The position numbers were made by a program, and so were the translations under genes. Shown piece by piece: positions 15,791 through 24,414 of a stretch of DNA of 64,000 bases (position 1 is the stretch's first letter; each line of letters starts with the position of its first letter). Under the pieces are notes generated by a model that was not told the origin of the DNA, searched no databases, and saw nothing but the letters and a program-made list of their open reading frames with translations. Location of the stretch: NCBI RefSeq assembly GCF_002159845.1, contig NZ_NFJK01000015.1, positions 1 to 64,000 on the forward strand, read 5' to 3'. Source of the DNA: Anaeromassilibacillus sp. An250 (GTDB lineage: Bacteria > Bacillota > Clostridia > Oscillospirales > Acutalibacteraceae).

Positions 15791-17746
15791 TCATCGCATA
15801 AAATAATCCGGGCCTTTCTTCGCCCGGATGAAATCCTCTACATCTTCGATTTTTCTGGTGAGCCGAAGGTTCGGCAGGGTTTCCAGCACAGCCTTGTGAT
15901 ACCGTTCTCCGGGGGCTGCCCGGTGGTCCAGAATGCTCACCACGCAGGTGTCGGTTTCGGTGCGGATGGCCCGCCCAAATCCCTGCCTGAGTTTCACCTG
16001 CATATCCGGTATAACTACCGTTCTGATGTAATCCTGCAAGGTTGGGTACTGCTCCCGTTCCGCTTCGCTCAAAGGATCAGGAACAGGGAACGGCAGCCGC
16101 ACAAGTATGAGCGACGACACCATATCGCCGGGAAAGTCCACACCTTCCCAACAGGAGCCCGCCGCGAACAGCACAGCGTTGCTGGCCTGCTTGAACCTAT
16201 GGATGACGTCCTGCGAGTGCCGCCATACTTCCATAAGCGGAAAAGACAGCCGGTCTTTTACCTGATTGTAAACAGCGCCCATGAGGGAATAGGAAGTAAA
16301 AAGCACCAGAGTGTGGCCATGAGTGGCTTTCACTAAGCGGCAGATCTGCTCTGCCAGACACTTAGTTTCCTGTTCGCTGCCCATTTGTGTTTGGGGAAGA
16401 TCATCTGGAATGTAGAGGAGGCAGTTTTCCTCGTAGTTAAAGGGCGAAACCGCAATGAAATCCTCCAGCCGCTGGTTCACGGACAGCCCCATGAGCTGCC
16501 GGGTTCTGTCAAAGCTGCCACCGGCCATGAGGGTACCGGAGGTCAGGATGGCAGGGATGTCCTTCATCCACAGCGCCCGGCGCAGCTGCTCCGGCATTTC
16601 CCGGCTGGCGGCGCAGAGGCTGGGGCTTCCGTCCCTGTCGTACTGGATATAGAGGATGTATTTTCGGTTCCCGGTAAAAAACAGGCCGAGGGCCTGCTCT
16701 GTTGTTCCCAGCCGGTAAAGAAGCCACCGGGGGAGGTGCGGGGCAAGCTGTTTTTGAAGCTGCCGGAGGAGGGAGAGGCAATCCCGAAGGGCCGCTTCCC
16801 GATCCGGCGTTAAAATAAAGGCGGTGCGCTGCGCTTCTTCCAGCAGTTCGCCCCGGCACATGGCTCCCATGAGGGCAGTAAACTTTTCTTTCAGCCGATG
16901 GGCCGCAAGGATATATTTTTCTTTTGCCAGCAGGTCGCAGAGTTCACGGAAATCTTCCGCCGACAAACTCTGCCCGTACATCTGTCGGGCTGCGTCCGGC
17001 AACTTGTGAGCTTCGTCGATCACCAAAGCCCGGTAATCATTGAGAAGGGGCCGCATTTCCTGTAAACGGTGGGCGGCGTCGGCTAACAAGTAATTGTGGT
17101 TGCAAATCTGGACGAAAATCTCCGCGCTTCTGGCTTCCTTCAGGTATTGATGGTACCGGCAGGCATTTCGCAGAGTGCAGGTTTTATCGCAAACCTTGGG
17201 GACGCACACATGCCGCCTGTCATACCCGCTGAGGCCGGTTACGGCGTCTAAATCATAATAAGCGCGAAGGGAAAGCAGGGCTTTCATCTGCTCCGCATTC
17301 TTTTTCTTATCTTTCACCGTTTCCAAACGCTGGGAAAGGCGGACGTCGCAGACAAAGCGTTCCTTGCCTTTTCGTACCATCGCCCGGATGGGCTTTTGAA
17401 TGATGCGGTTCTCCAGAAAAATCCGGGATAGGAATGGGATGTATTCCCCGATGATGGCGTCCTGCAGGGCAACGCTGGAGGTGGAAACCACCACCGGCTG
17501 GGAACCGGCAGGCCCATGCGGGGCAAACTTTTTCAGTAAAATACAGGCGGTCAGGTAGGCGTAGGTCTTGCCGATCCCGACGCCCGCGTCGCATAAAGCG
17601 ATATTGTTTTTGAGCAGGGTATCCAGCATGGCGTGGCAGAGAGTAATCTGTTCTTCTCGCACTGCCAGCCCGTTTTGAGGCAGGAGGATTCGGAAGATCC
17701 GTTCGATCTCCCCATGGGCCTGCTCCTTTAAAGGTGGCTTGTTCAT
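15791..17746 (-). CDS. DinG-family ATP-dependent DNA helicase
   Basis: A 651-residue superfamily 2 helicase of the XPD/DinG type. Walker A reads CDAGVGIGKTYAYLTA (about residues 52-67). An iron-sulfur-cluster region contains CVPKVCDKTCTLRNAC (about 182-197). The DEAH box is ALVIDEAHKLPDAAR, and late motifs include SCWEGVDFPGD and RQGFGRAIRTETD. Such helicases are common in Clostridial ICEs and probably help DNA processing. AAGGAG precedes the ATG. The upstream 540 bases hold the possible structured leader described separately. The recombinase cluster follows 15 bases later. Confidence 0.88.
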   Translation of the reverse strand: MNKPPLKEQAHGEIERIFRILLPQNGLAVREEQITLCHAMLDTLLKNNIALCDAGVGIGKTYAYLTACILLKKFAPHGPAGSQPVVVSTSSVALQDAIIGEYIPFLSRIFLENRIIQKPIRAMVRKGKERFVCDVRLSQRLETVKDKKKNAEQMKALLSLRAYYDLDAVTGLSGYDRRHVCVPKVCDKTCTLRNACRYHQYLKEARSAEIFVQICNHNYLLADAAHRLQEMRPLLNDYRALVIDEAHKLPDAARQMYGQSLSAEDFRELCDLLAKEKYILAAHRLKEKFTALMGAMCRGELLEEAQRTAFILTPDREAALRDCLSLLRQLQKQLAPHLPRWLLYRLGTTEQALGLFFTGNRKYILYIQYDRDGSPSLCAASREMPEQLRRALWMKDIPAILTSGTLMAGGSFDRTRQLMGLSVNQRLEDFIAVSPFNYEENCLLYIPDDLPQTQMGSEQETKCLAEQICRLVKATHGHTLVLFTSYSLMGAVYNQVKDRLSFPLMEVWRHSQDVIHRFKQASNAVLFAAGSCWEGVDFPGDMVSSLILVRLPFPVPDPLSEAEREQYPTLQDYIRTVVIPDMQVKLRQGFGRAIRTETDTCVVSILDHRAAPGERYHKAVLETLPNLRLTRKIEDVEDFIRAKKGPDYFMR

Positions 17747-17879
17747 TTCGGCACATTCTCCTTAGAGCAATTTGCTCTTGTGCGTTGGCGGCAAACTGAT
17801 GCGGCGCAGAAAACCTGCGCCGCACGGATTCGCCGTCAACGGCAATCTGAATTAAAAAAGGTTGATTTTGATGTGCCGT

Positions 17880-18260
17880 ATTTGCTGCTCGCCCCCCGGC
17901 AACCTTGGGAACCATGCGGGCAGGCTTGCAGTTTACAAGCCGTTCACTGGCTCCCCGAAGGTCTTGCTGATTACAACCCAAGGTCGGCCAGCCCATCTGA
18001 CGTGTGGGCAAACGATAGCGCGTATCATAATACCCCGCCCAAGGTCGTGGCGAAAAGGGCAACTGCTCCCTCTTTCCGGTCAAAATGCATCGCTCAGAAC
18101 CAACAAGACAAGCCGCCATCCCTTTTCAGGGAGGCAGCCTGCTTGCGGCTCGTCATGGCGCTTTTTCCTGTGTCGCTCGCTCAGGCGGGAACGTACCCGC
18201 ATGGCTGGTATTCACTTTTCAAGCTGCAAGGCGAACGTTTCTTTTTCCCCGTTCGTCCCA
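17880..18260 (-). ncRNA. candidate structured RNA upstream of dinG
   Basis: This 540-base gap has no convincing gene but several perfect stems: CGAACG/CGTTCG (18232-18237 with 18250-18255), GCGGG/CCCGC (18185-18189 with 18196-18200), GGCTTG/CAAGCC (17923-17928 with 17936-17941) and an 8-bp long-range stem between 17902-17909 and 17977-17984 that encloses the last. A second identical partner of the long-range stem lies at 18038-18045, so alternative pairing is possible. Strand is taken from the downstream dinG gene. I do not recognise the family. Confidence 0.45.
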
Positions 18261-18291
18261 TAGCCCAGGAAAAAGGCCGGAATCTTTCCGC

Positions 18292-18717
18292 TTATAAAAA
18301 ATTTTTTAATTTTTTCTTGAGTTTGAAAATCCGTAGATCAATGGCGTTTACTGACAGGCCGGTTTTCTCTGAGATTTCCTTGCTGCCGTATCCGTCCATT
18401 TTCATGAAGAGGATTTCGAGGGTGAGCTTGTCCACATTGTGCAACAAAGAAAAAAGCTCCATATCCTCGATGCTGTCCAGCAGGGCTTCGGTATCCTCGA
18501 CAGGCAGTTCCAGATCCTGCGCGGATATTAGCTCCACATAGGGAGACCATTCCACCTGCCGCTGCAGGTACTGCCGTTCCTTATTGAACTGCGCCCAATC
18601 GTATGTATGAAGGCGCTGGATGGTGTCCTCATCCACGCCGAGTTCTCTGAGTTTTCTTTCTTCTGCTTCTTTCCATTTGAGCCACTGTTTTTCGGCTCTG
18701 GCTTTGTTGTAAGCCAT
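18292..18717 (-). CDS. sigma-70 region 4-like protein
   Basis: A 141-residue protein. The C-terminal part (about 95-138) is a helix-turn-helix of the sigma region 4 kind: LTLEILFMKMDGYGSKEISE followed by KTGLSVNAIDLRIFKLKKKL. The N-terminal half is charged and helical, without regions 2 or 3. Such short sigma-like proteins are usual in Firmicute ICEs and phages, where they may control element genes. GGAGG lies before the ATG. A long AT stretch follows the stop. Confidence 0.75.
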   Translation of the reverse strand: MAYNKARAEKQWLKWKEAEERKLRELGVDEDTIQRLHTYDWAQFNKERQYLQRQVEWSPYVELISAQDLELPVEDTEALLDSIEDMELFSLLHNVDKLTLEILFMKMDGYGSKEISEKTGLSVNAIDLRIFKLKKKLKNFL

Positions 18718-19158
18718 GGCTGTTTCCTCCGATCAATCTGAAATTTGAGAAATTCAGATTGTCGGGGCGGCGGCCTGCCGCTATGGGTTCTGAGCCATAA
18801 CCTCTTTTTGAAAGCATGAAAAAGGCGCACCCGTCCGCAGGCGAATGCGCATAGTGGGGTTATTTTCTCGAAATTGGCATTTAATGGTAAATCAAAACAG
18901 GATAATGTCGAACAAAAAAGGGCTGCAGCTTCGTGTGAAGCTGCAGCCCTTTCTGTGTGCGGTGGTTTTCGCCGCATTGTCGCCATCCCCTCTGCATGGG
19001 GAAAGCGGATATTATTTTATTTCCAGATTTCCCCATATAAATTTAGATGGGGACAGTATAAAAGAGAAAAACTACTTTTCTGATTCGATTCTCCTTCTGT
19101 TTGCATATTTCGTAGTGCTTTTATCTACATTACATGACAAAAGAACAGGGATATTTAT
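18718..19158. other. intergenic, terminator only
   Basis: Apart from the hairpin at 18914-18954 this 440-base stretch shows no credible gene. The frames present lack ribosome binding sites and family-like sequence. Confidence 0.4.
18914..18954 (-). terminator. terminator
   Basis: GGGCTGCAGCTTC and GAAGCTGCAGCCC form a perfect 13-bp stem with a four-base loop. On the minus strand it is followed by six T, so it would end transcription coming from the frameshifted regulator gene. Confidence 0.85.
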
Positions 19159-19594
19159 TCAATCAACCAAAAAAGTAAAACAACAGCCTTTTTTCTCTGC
19201 ACAGGTATCTTCGACGATCCGGCAGATGGGATTCGATTGATACAGGCTGAGTTTTTTCTGTATGCTTCGTGCATAGGCGGCAGCTTCTTCCTCTCCATGC
19301 TCCGAGTCTGGATGAAGCCAGACGGCATTGTGGAGAAAAGAAGCAGAAAGGGCCTGATTCGGTTGGTGAAGCAAACAGGCCGAGAATTTCAAACTCTCGC
19401 TGGCTCAGTTTTACGGCATTCCCATGGAGGGTTACTTCCCGCTTGGGCTGGTCGATCCGCAGCGGGCCGAATTCATAAACCTTTCCCGGCTCTCTAAATG
19501 GTTGGCATTTGTGTTCGGTAACAATGTCCTTGATCTGCTCAACCAGACGGTCAGCTTCTTCATCACTGCATTCAATAATCATTACTTTTGGCAT
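19159..19594 (-). pseudogene. frameshifted winged-helix (OmpR-type) regulator
   Basis: The first 95 or so codons read in one frame (MPKVMIIECSDEEADRLVEQ ... VKLSQREFEIL) and end in the first half of a Trans_reg_C winged helix. Adding or dropping one base after FEIL moves into the frame ACLLHQPNQALSASFLHNAVW, which continues the winged helix as in the intact relative at 28348-28758, up to a stop at 19159. The start has AAAGGAG. A single-base indel near 19395-19400 therefore breaks the gene, unless it is a sequencing error. Confidence 0.75.
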
Positions 19595-19854
19595 TCAGAT
19601 GCTCCTTTCAGCGCATGAATTCTGGATATGGATTTTTCCTGTATGAAGGCTTTGGTCATACTCCGCCGTAACGGTAGGCACTATGCCTGTTCTAACCTTT
19701 TTTGCCTGCGATTTCTCTTTTGAAATCGTTAGCTTTACAACAGGTATATTTTACAACATTCGGCAAGGTGATTGCATCATAAAAGGTTAGAGACTGATTT
19801 GATGGAAATAAGGAGATCAGTTTTTAACGTGCTTTTTCTTGATTTAAGTTTTTA
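19595..19854. other. intergenic between mobile segments, no gene
   Basis: A short AT-rich stretch separating the broken regulator from the TetR promoter. The composition shift begins about 19740, which may be the left edge of the transporter cargo. No frame or strong hairpin was seen. Confidence 0.35.
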
Positions 19855-19888
19855 TTGACAACGCCTTTTAAATATGATAACATTGTTA
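19855..19888 (+). promoter_or_regulatory. TetR-gene promoter with palindromic operator
   Basis: TTGACA (19855-19860), 17 bases, then TAACAT (19878-19883). The -10 box overlaps the perfect palindrome TAACATTGTTA (19878-19888), a fitting operator for the TetR protein encoded 37 bases downstream. Autoregulation is inferred from the position. Confidence 0.7.
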
Positions 19889-19924
19889 TGAAAAATATTT
19901 TTGTTATTGAAATGAGGTGAACTT

Positions 19925-20533
19925 ATGAGTTATAGCTCTGAGCAAACTCGTCAACGAATTTTGGAGTGTGCTAAAAAAGAATTTCTGGAGCAAGGATATC
20001 AAAAAGCAAACCTGAGAAAAATTGCGGAAGATGCGAAAGCCACAACTGGCGCACTATATAATCATTTTAAAAACAAGGAAGTATTGTTCGAGGCATTAGT
20101 AAAAGAACCGGCAGATACTTTATTACAACAATTTCAGCAAATGCACAATCGGATGGAAGAATCTATTCCTACAGTAAAATCAGAACAATTAACGCAAGAT
20201 TCCAGCAAAGGAACCGACTGGATGTTGGAGTATATTTATGAATATTTCGATATTTTTCGTTTGATTTTTTGCTGTTCAGAAGGACATGCGTATAGTCATT
20301 TTCTAAACCAACTGTCTGAAATAGAAGAAGCTTCTTATCAGAAGATGATAGATTCTCTTAATCGATCTGGAAAACCAGTGGGAGATTTTTTTATTCATGT
20401 AATGTGTGCTTCTGGCTTCCGTGAGCTTTACGAAATTGTTTCTCACAACCTTACTAAAGAAGAGGCTGTGGACTTTATGGAGCAAGTGAAACGATTTCGA
20501 TTCGCGGGCTGGCGAGAAATATTGGGGCTATAA
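19925..20533 (+). CDS. TetR family regulator
   Basis: A 202-residue regulator. The N-terminal HTH reads RQRILECAKKEFLEQGYQKA, then NLRKIAEDAKATTGALYNHF with KNKEVLFEAL, the canonical TetR DNA-binding domain (residues 8-55). The C-terminal ligand-binding part matches no specific group. GAGGTGA precedes the ATG. It heads the ECF/ABC cargo operon and probably represses it through the palindrome in its own promoter. The last ~45 codons lie inside the 942-bp duplicated unit, so a second copy of its tail sits at 21341-21475. Confidence 0.9.
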   Translation: MSYSSEQTRQRILECAKKEFLEQGYQKANLRKIAEDAKATTGALYNHFKNKEVLFEALVKEPADTLLQQFQQMHNRMEESIPTVKSEQLTQDSSKGTDWMLEYIYEYFDIFRLIFCCSEGHAYSHFLNQLSEIEEASYQKMIDSLNRSGKPVGDFFIHVMCASGFRELYEIVSHNLTKEEAVDFMEQVKRFRFAGWREILGL

Positions 20534-20546
20534 GCCCCATCTTTTT
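20525..20546 (+). terminator. weak terminator overlapping the tetR stop
   Basis: GGGGCT-ATA-AGCCCC followed by ATCTTTTT, overlapping the end of tetR. A second inverted repeat GTTAG/CTAAC lies just after it (20556-20571). Together they could attenuate read-through into the transporter genes. The same elements recur in copy 2 at 21467-21513. Confidence 0.55.
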
Positions 20547-20639
20547 GGAGTATTAGTTAGCAAAAACTAACCTTTACGTTGCTTGCTTACCGATTTTATC
20601 GGAGCAGAAATAAAATAAAATTCAAGGAGGTACATTCTC

Positions 20640-21245
20640 ATGGCTAAGGATGTAACACAAAAAGTTTCAAATCATATCGGCGGTAAAGACCTTATTACTG
20701 TTGGTATTTATACCGTTATTTACATTGTAATTATTGGAATTTTTGGAGCATTATCTTTTATTCCAATTTTTATTCCATTGACTGCTGTTTTTTGTCCCCT
20801 AATCGGCGGTATTCCTTTTATGCTCTATGTAACAAAAGCAAAAAAATTTGGAATGACAACAATTATGGGTACGCTCATCGGTGTCCTCATGTTCGTGATG
20901 GGAATGGGATATTGGGTTGCTATCACGGGCCTTGTTTTTGGTTTGATTGCTGATCTCGTATTGAAAAGCGGAAAATACCAAAGTGCTAAGCGGACTATTC
21001 TTGCCTGTGGTTTCTTCAGTATGTGGGAATTTGGAAATCTAATGCCCTTCTTTGTTGGGCGAGAAGCATATCTGGCACAGCTTCAGGAAGGCTATGGCGC
21101 AGAATATGTATCTACAGTTTCTTCCTATATGCCTATGTGGATTCTACCGATTCTGCTGATTGCAACCTTTATTTTTGGTTTGCTGGGTGGACTTATTGGG
21201 AAGGCGATTTGTAAAAAACATTTTAAACGGGCGGGGATTGCTTAA
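20640..21245 (+). CDS. ECF-type S component (MptD/Trep_Strep-like), copy 1
   Basis: A 201-residue membrane protein with about five to six hydrophobic helices (around residues 20-45, 47-65, 72-90, 92-108, 118-140, 168-190). It looks like the MptD/Trep_Strep family of predicted energy-coupling-factor substrate-binding subunits, whose substrates are not firmly known. AAGGAGG lies nine bases before the ATG. The stop overlaps the next start (TAATG). It is almost identical to copy 2 at 21582, differing at residue 157 (Ala here, Val there). Confidence 0.8.
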   Translation: MAKDVTQKVSNHIGGKDLITVGIYTVIYIVIIGIFGALSFIPIFIPLTAVFCPLIGGIPFMLYVTKAKKFGMTTIMGTLIGVLMFVMGMGYWVAITGLVFGLIADLVLKSGKYQSAKRTILACGFFSMWEFGNLMPFFVGREAYLAQLQEGYGAEYVSTVSSYMPMWILPILLIATFIFGLLGGLIGKAICKKHFKRAGIA

Positions 21246-21475
21246 TGAGGAGAGAATTTCTGAGCAGCGAGCAGCAGAAAAAGGGGATACATTTTGATCC
21301 ACGCACAAAACTTCTTTTAATCTTAATTATCAGTGTTTTTGTAATGTGTGCTTCTGGCTTCCGTGAGCTTTACGAAATTGTTTCTCACAACCTTACTAAA
21401 GAAGAGGCTGTGGACTTTATGGAGCAAGTGAAACGATTTCGATTCGCGGGCTGGCGAGAAATATTGGGGCTATAA
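21245..21475 (+). pseudogene. duplication junction chimera (T-component start fused to tetR tail)
   Basis: The first 33 codons are those of the ECF T-component gene (MRREFLSSEQQKKGIHFDPR). The frame then crosses the duplication junction into the last 43 codons of tetR. The fused 76-residue product has no sensible domain and exists only because of the tandem duplication. Confidence 0.9.
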
Positions 21476-22282
21476 GCCCCATCTTTTTGGAGTATTAGTT
21501 AGCAAAAACTAACCTTTACGTTGCTTGCTTACCGATTTTATCGGAGCAGAAATAAAATAAAATTCAAGGAGGTACATTCTCATGGCTAAGGATGTAACAC
21601 AAAAAGTTTCAAATCATATCGGCGGTAAAGACCTTATTACTGTTGGTATTTATACCGTTATTTACATTGTAATTATTGGAATTTTTGGAGCATTATCTTT
21701 TATTCCAATTTTTATTCCATTGACTGCTGTTTTTTGTCCCCTAATCGGCGGTATTCCTTTTATGCTCTATGTAACAAAAGCAAAAAAATTTGGAATGACA
21801 ACAATTATGGGTACGCTCATCGGTGTCCTCATGTTCGTGATGGGAATGGGATATTGGGTTGCTATCACGGGCCTTGTTTTTGGTTTGATTGCTGATCTCG
21901 TATTGAAAAGCGGAAAATACCAAAGTGCTAAGCGGACTATTCTTGCCTGTGGTTTCTTCAGTATGTGGGAATTTGGAAATCTAATGCCCTTCTTTGTTGG
22001 GCGAGAAGCATATTTGGCACAGCTTCAGGAAGGCTATGGCGTAGAATATGTATCTACAGTTTCTTCCTATATGCCTATGTGGATTTTACCGATTCTGCTG
22101 ATTGCAACCTTTATTTTTGGTTTGCTGGGAGGACTTATTGGAAAGGCGATTTGTAAAAAACATTTTAAACGGGCGGGGATTGCTTAATGAGGAGAGAATT
22201 TCTGAGCAGTGAGCAGCAGAAAAAGGGGATACATTTTGATCCACGCACAAAACTTCTTTTAATCTTAATTATCAGTGTTTTT
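21341..22282 (+). repeat. 942-bp tandem duplication, copy 2
   Basis: Second copy of the unit at 20399-21340. I see no differences in the first ~670 bases, then about six substitutions in the last ~200 (for example at 22017, 22047, 22086). This clustering is not expected from a simple recent duplication. Confidence 0.95.
21582..22187 (+). CDS. ECF-type S component (MptD/Trep_Strep-like), copy 2
   Basis: A 201-residue copy of the preceding S-component gene with the same start, ribosome binding site and helices. It is followed directly by the intact T-component gene (TAATG overlap), so this is the copy in the original operon context. The extra copy may raise S-subunit dosage. The only protein change seen is Val for Ala at residue 157. 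Confidence 0.8.
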   Translation: MAKDVTQKVSNHIGGKDLITVGIYTVIYIVIIGIFGALSFIPIFIPLTAVFCPLIGGIPFMLYVTKAKKFGMTTIMGTLIGVLMFVMGMGYWVAITGLVFGLIADLVLKSGKYQSAKRTILACGFFSMWEFGNLMPFFVGREAYLAQLQEGYGVEYVSTVSSYMPMWILPILLIATFIFGLLGGLIGKAICKKHFKRAGIA

Positions 22283-22921
22283 GTGTTGGGTGGCGCAGGG
22301 GGAAACGCTATGTATTTTCTCCGCCCTGTGTTGTCGTTAGTTCCTTTCGCCATGCTGATATCAGTTGGTCGAGGCTTTCATGCCGCTCTTTATATAATAG
22401 CATATACTGTGTGCTATGTGGCTCAACTTATTCTACTGCCTATCCTAACAGGATTCACAAATTTTTTGGTGCTTATTTTAGCCGGAACGTTTTGTCGATT
22501 TCTTCCCGGATTTATTATAGCCTATTTCGTGGTAACTACAACTACAGTAAGTGAGTTTATGGCTGGAATGGAACGAATGCACATGCCTTCTAAGATCACA
22601 ATTCCATTATCTGTGGTATTTCGATTTGCGCCTACGGTGTTAGAAGAGGCTGCTTCTATCAATGATGCAATGAAGATGCGCGGTATACGCTTTGGAGGAA
22701 AGAAGTCCTCTAAAATATTAGAATACCGGCTCATCCCTATGATAACTTGTTCTGTAAAAATAGGGGAAGAACTTTCTGCGGCGGCATTAACCAGAGGATT
22801 AGGTGCACCCTTAAAACGTACAAATATCTGTGAGATTGGATTTCATTTTCCGGATGTCATTATTTTTATTTTATGTGGTGTCACAGTAGCATGGGCCATT
22901 TTTTCGGCCTTTTCTATTTGA
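22187..22921 (+). CDS. ECF transporter T component (CbiQ family)
   Basis: A 244-residue membrane protein of the CbiQ/EcfT type, which links the substrate-binding S subunit to the ATPases. Several hydrophobic helices are followed by the cytoplasmic coupling region ASINDAMKMRGIRFGGKKSS and the late motif LSAAALTRGLGAP, which correspond to the two short A-R-G coupling motifs. Its first 33 codons are duplicated in the chimera upstream. Starts at a TAATG overlap and leads into the ATPase gene after 14 bases. Confidence 0.9.
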   Translation: MRREFLSSEQQKKGIHFDPRTKLLLILIISVFVLGGAGGNAMYFLRPVLSLVPFAMLISVGRGFHAALYIIAYTVCYVAQLILLPILTGFTNFLVLILAGTFCRFLPGFIIAYFVVTTTTVSEFMAGMERMHMPSKITIPLSVVFRFAPTVLEEAASINDAMKMRGIRFGGKKSSKILEYRLIPMITCSVKIGEELSAAALTRGLGAPLKRTNICEIGFHFPDVIIFILCGVTVAWAIFSAFSI

Positions 22922-22935
22922 GGAGGTTGAACCAA

Positions 22936-24414
22936 ATGATTGAGTTTAGAGAGGTATCCTTCTCTTACGGACAAAATGAACAGACCTGTGGCATAAAAAA
23001 CATTAATCTAACGATAGAAGATGGACAATGCGTTTTACTCTGCGGTGAATCAGGTTGCGGAAAAACCACGCTAACCCGATTGGTAAATGGTTTAATTCCC
23101 CATTTTTATGAAGGTGATTTATCGGGAGAAGTCTGGATGGATGACAAGAATATTTCTAAAATGCCACTTTATGACACGGCCGCAATAGTTGGTTCTGTTT
23201 TTCAAAGCCCTAAAAGTCAGTTTTTTAATGTAGACACAGACAGTGAAATAGCCTTTGGTTGTGAAAATTTAGGATTACCGGAACAAGAAATACGCCATCG
23301 CGTAAAACGAACTGTGCGAGAACTTCAGTTGGAATCGTTAATGGGAAGAAGCATTTTCCATCTGTCCGGTGGTGAAAAGCAGAAGATTGCCTGTGGTTCC
23401 GTTAGTGCGCTCTATCCAGAAGTAATGGTACTTGACGAGCCGTCCTCTAACTTAGATGCTGCTGCCATACAGGATCTTCGTAGGACATTAACGGTTTGGA
23501 AGAAGCAAGGGAAAACAATTTTAATTGCAGAACATCGCCTATTCTATTTAACCGACATTGCGGATCGGATTCTATATTTGAAGAATGGAAAGATTATCAA
23601 AGAATTTACTCAGCATGAATTCAAGAAATTATCAGAAGAAGAACGCCATAAGATGGGACTGCGATCACTCTCTTTGGAAAATTTAGATTTTTCTTCAGCT
23701 TATGTAACAGACTTGGAAGAGACGATGCTTTTGAAAGACTTCTGCTTTTCCTATCGTACTGGCTTAGATGCGTTGCATATTTCAAACGCCACAATTCCAA
23801 AGGGAGAGATTATTGCAGTTACCGGCTTGAATGGTGCCGGAAAATCTACATTTGCACGTTGTATGTGTGGATTGGAAAAACGATGTGGGATTCTGGAAAT
23901 AAAAGGGCGGGTTCTGAATTGGAAAAAACGATTGAAATATTGTTACATGGTAATGCAGGATACAGGACACCAATTATTCACAGAGAGCGTTCTGGATGAG
24001 ATTCTTCTCAGCATGGAAACGGAAGATGAAGAGGAGGCGTGTAAAATTTTGAAAAAACTGGATCTATTAGACTTGAAAAGCAGGCATCCTCTTTCTCTTT
24101 CTGGAGGACAGAAACAGCGGGTGGCAATTGCGTCAGCTCTTGTTTCTGGAAGGGAAATTATCGTATTTGATGAGCCAACCAGTGGCCTTGGACTTCATCA
24201 CATGGAAGAAGTTGCTCATAGTTTGCGGGAACTCCGGCAAGAGGGAAAAACATTGTTCGTTATTACACATGATCCTGAATTGATTTTATCTTGCTGTACA
24301 CATGTTATTCACATGAAAAATGGTGAAATTACGGAGAACTATTCGTTAGATAGAAATGGCATCAAACAAATGCTCTCCTTTTTCCAAAACCCTATAAAGG
24401 AAGGGAGTTTATGA
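22936..24414 (+). CDS. fused double ATPase of the ECF transporter
   Basis: A 492-residue protein with two ABC ATPase domains, equivalent to EcfA plus EcfA' in one chain. First domain: Walker A LLCGESGCGKTTLTRL, signature LSGGEKQKIACG, Walker B VMVLDEPSS. Second domain: GLNGAGKSTFAR, LSGGQKQRVAIASAL, IIVFDEPTSGL. It is cytosolic and drives the S and T subunits. The ATG at 22936 follows AGGAGG. An earlier in-frame start would lie inside the T-component gene. Its stop overlaps the next start (ATGATGG). Confidence 0.92.
   Translation: MIEFREVSFSYGQNEQTCGIKNINLTIEDGQCVLLCGESGCGKTTLTRLVNGLIPHFYEGDLSGEVWMDDKNISKMPLYDTAAIVGSVFQSPKSQFFNVDTDSEIAFGCENLGLPEQEIRHRVKRTVRELQLESLMGRSIFHLSGGEKQKIACGSVSALYPEVMVLDEPSSNLDAAAIQDLRRTLTVWKKQGKTILIAEHRLFYLTDIADRILYLKNGKIIKEFTQHEFKKLSEEERHKMGLRSLSLENLDFSSAYVTDLEETMLLKDFCFSYRTGLDALHISNATIPKGEIIAVTGLNGAGKSTFARCMCGLEKRCGILEIKGRVLNWKKRLKYCYMVMQDTGHQLFTESVLDEILLSMETEDEEEACKILKKLDLLDLKSRHPLSLSGGQKQRVAIASALVSGREIIVFDEPTSGLGLHHMEEVAHSLRELRQEGKTLFVITHDPELILSCCTHVIHMKNGEITENYSLDRNGIKQMLSFFQNPIKEGSL

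Larger units (their letters stand above)
20399..21340 (+). repeat. 942-bp tandem duplication, copy 1
   Basis: Bases 20399-21340 recur directly as 21341-22282. The junction at 21341 shares only the dinucleotide GT between the two joined sequences. The unit spans the 3' end of tetR, the whole S-component gene and the first 33 codons of the T-component gene. Confidence 0.97.

Noticed and set aside
17307-18119. Minus-strand frame of 270 codons overlapping dinG
   Set aside because: Its second half is out of frame within dinG and its first half lies in the structured stretch. No ribosome binding site or domain. Treated instead as a possible RNA.
17780-18541. Plus-strand frame of 253 codons in the dinG upstream gap
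   Set aside because: It runs into the sigma-like gene on the opposite strand and shows no protein-like pattern or start signals.
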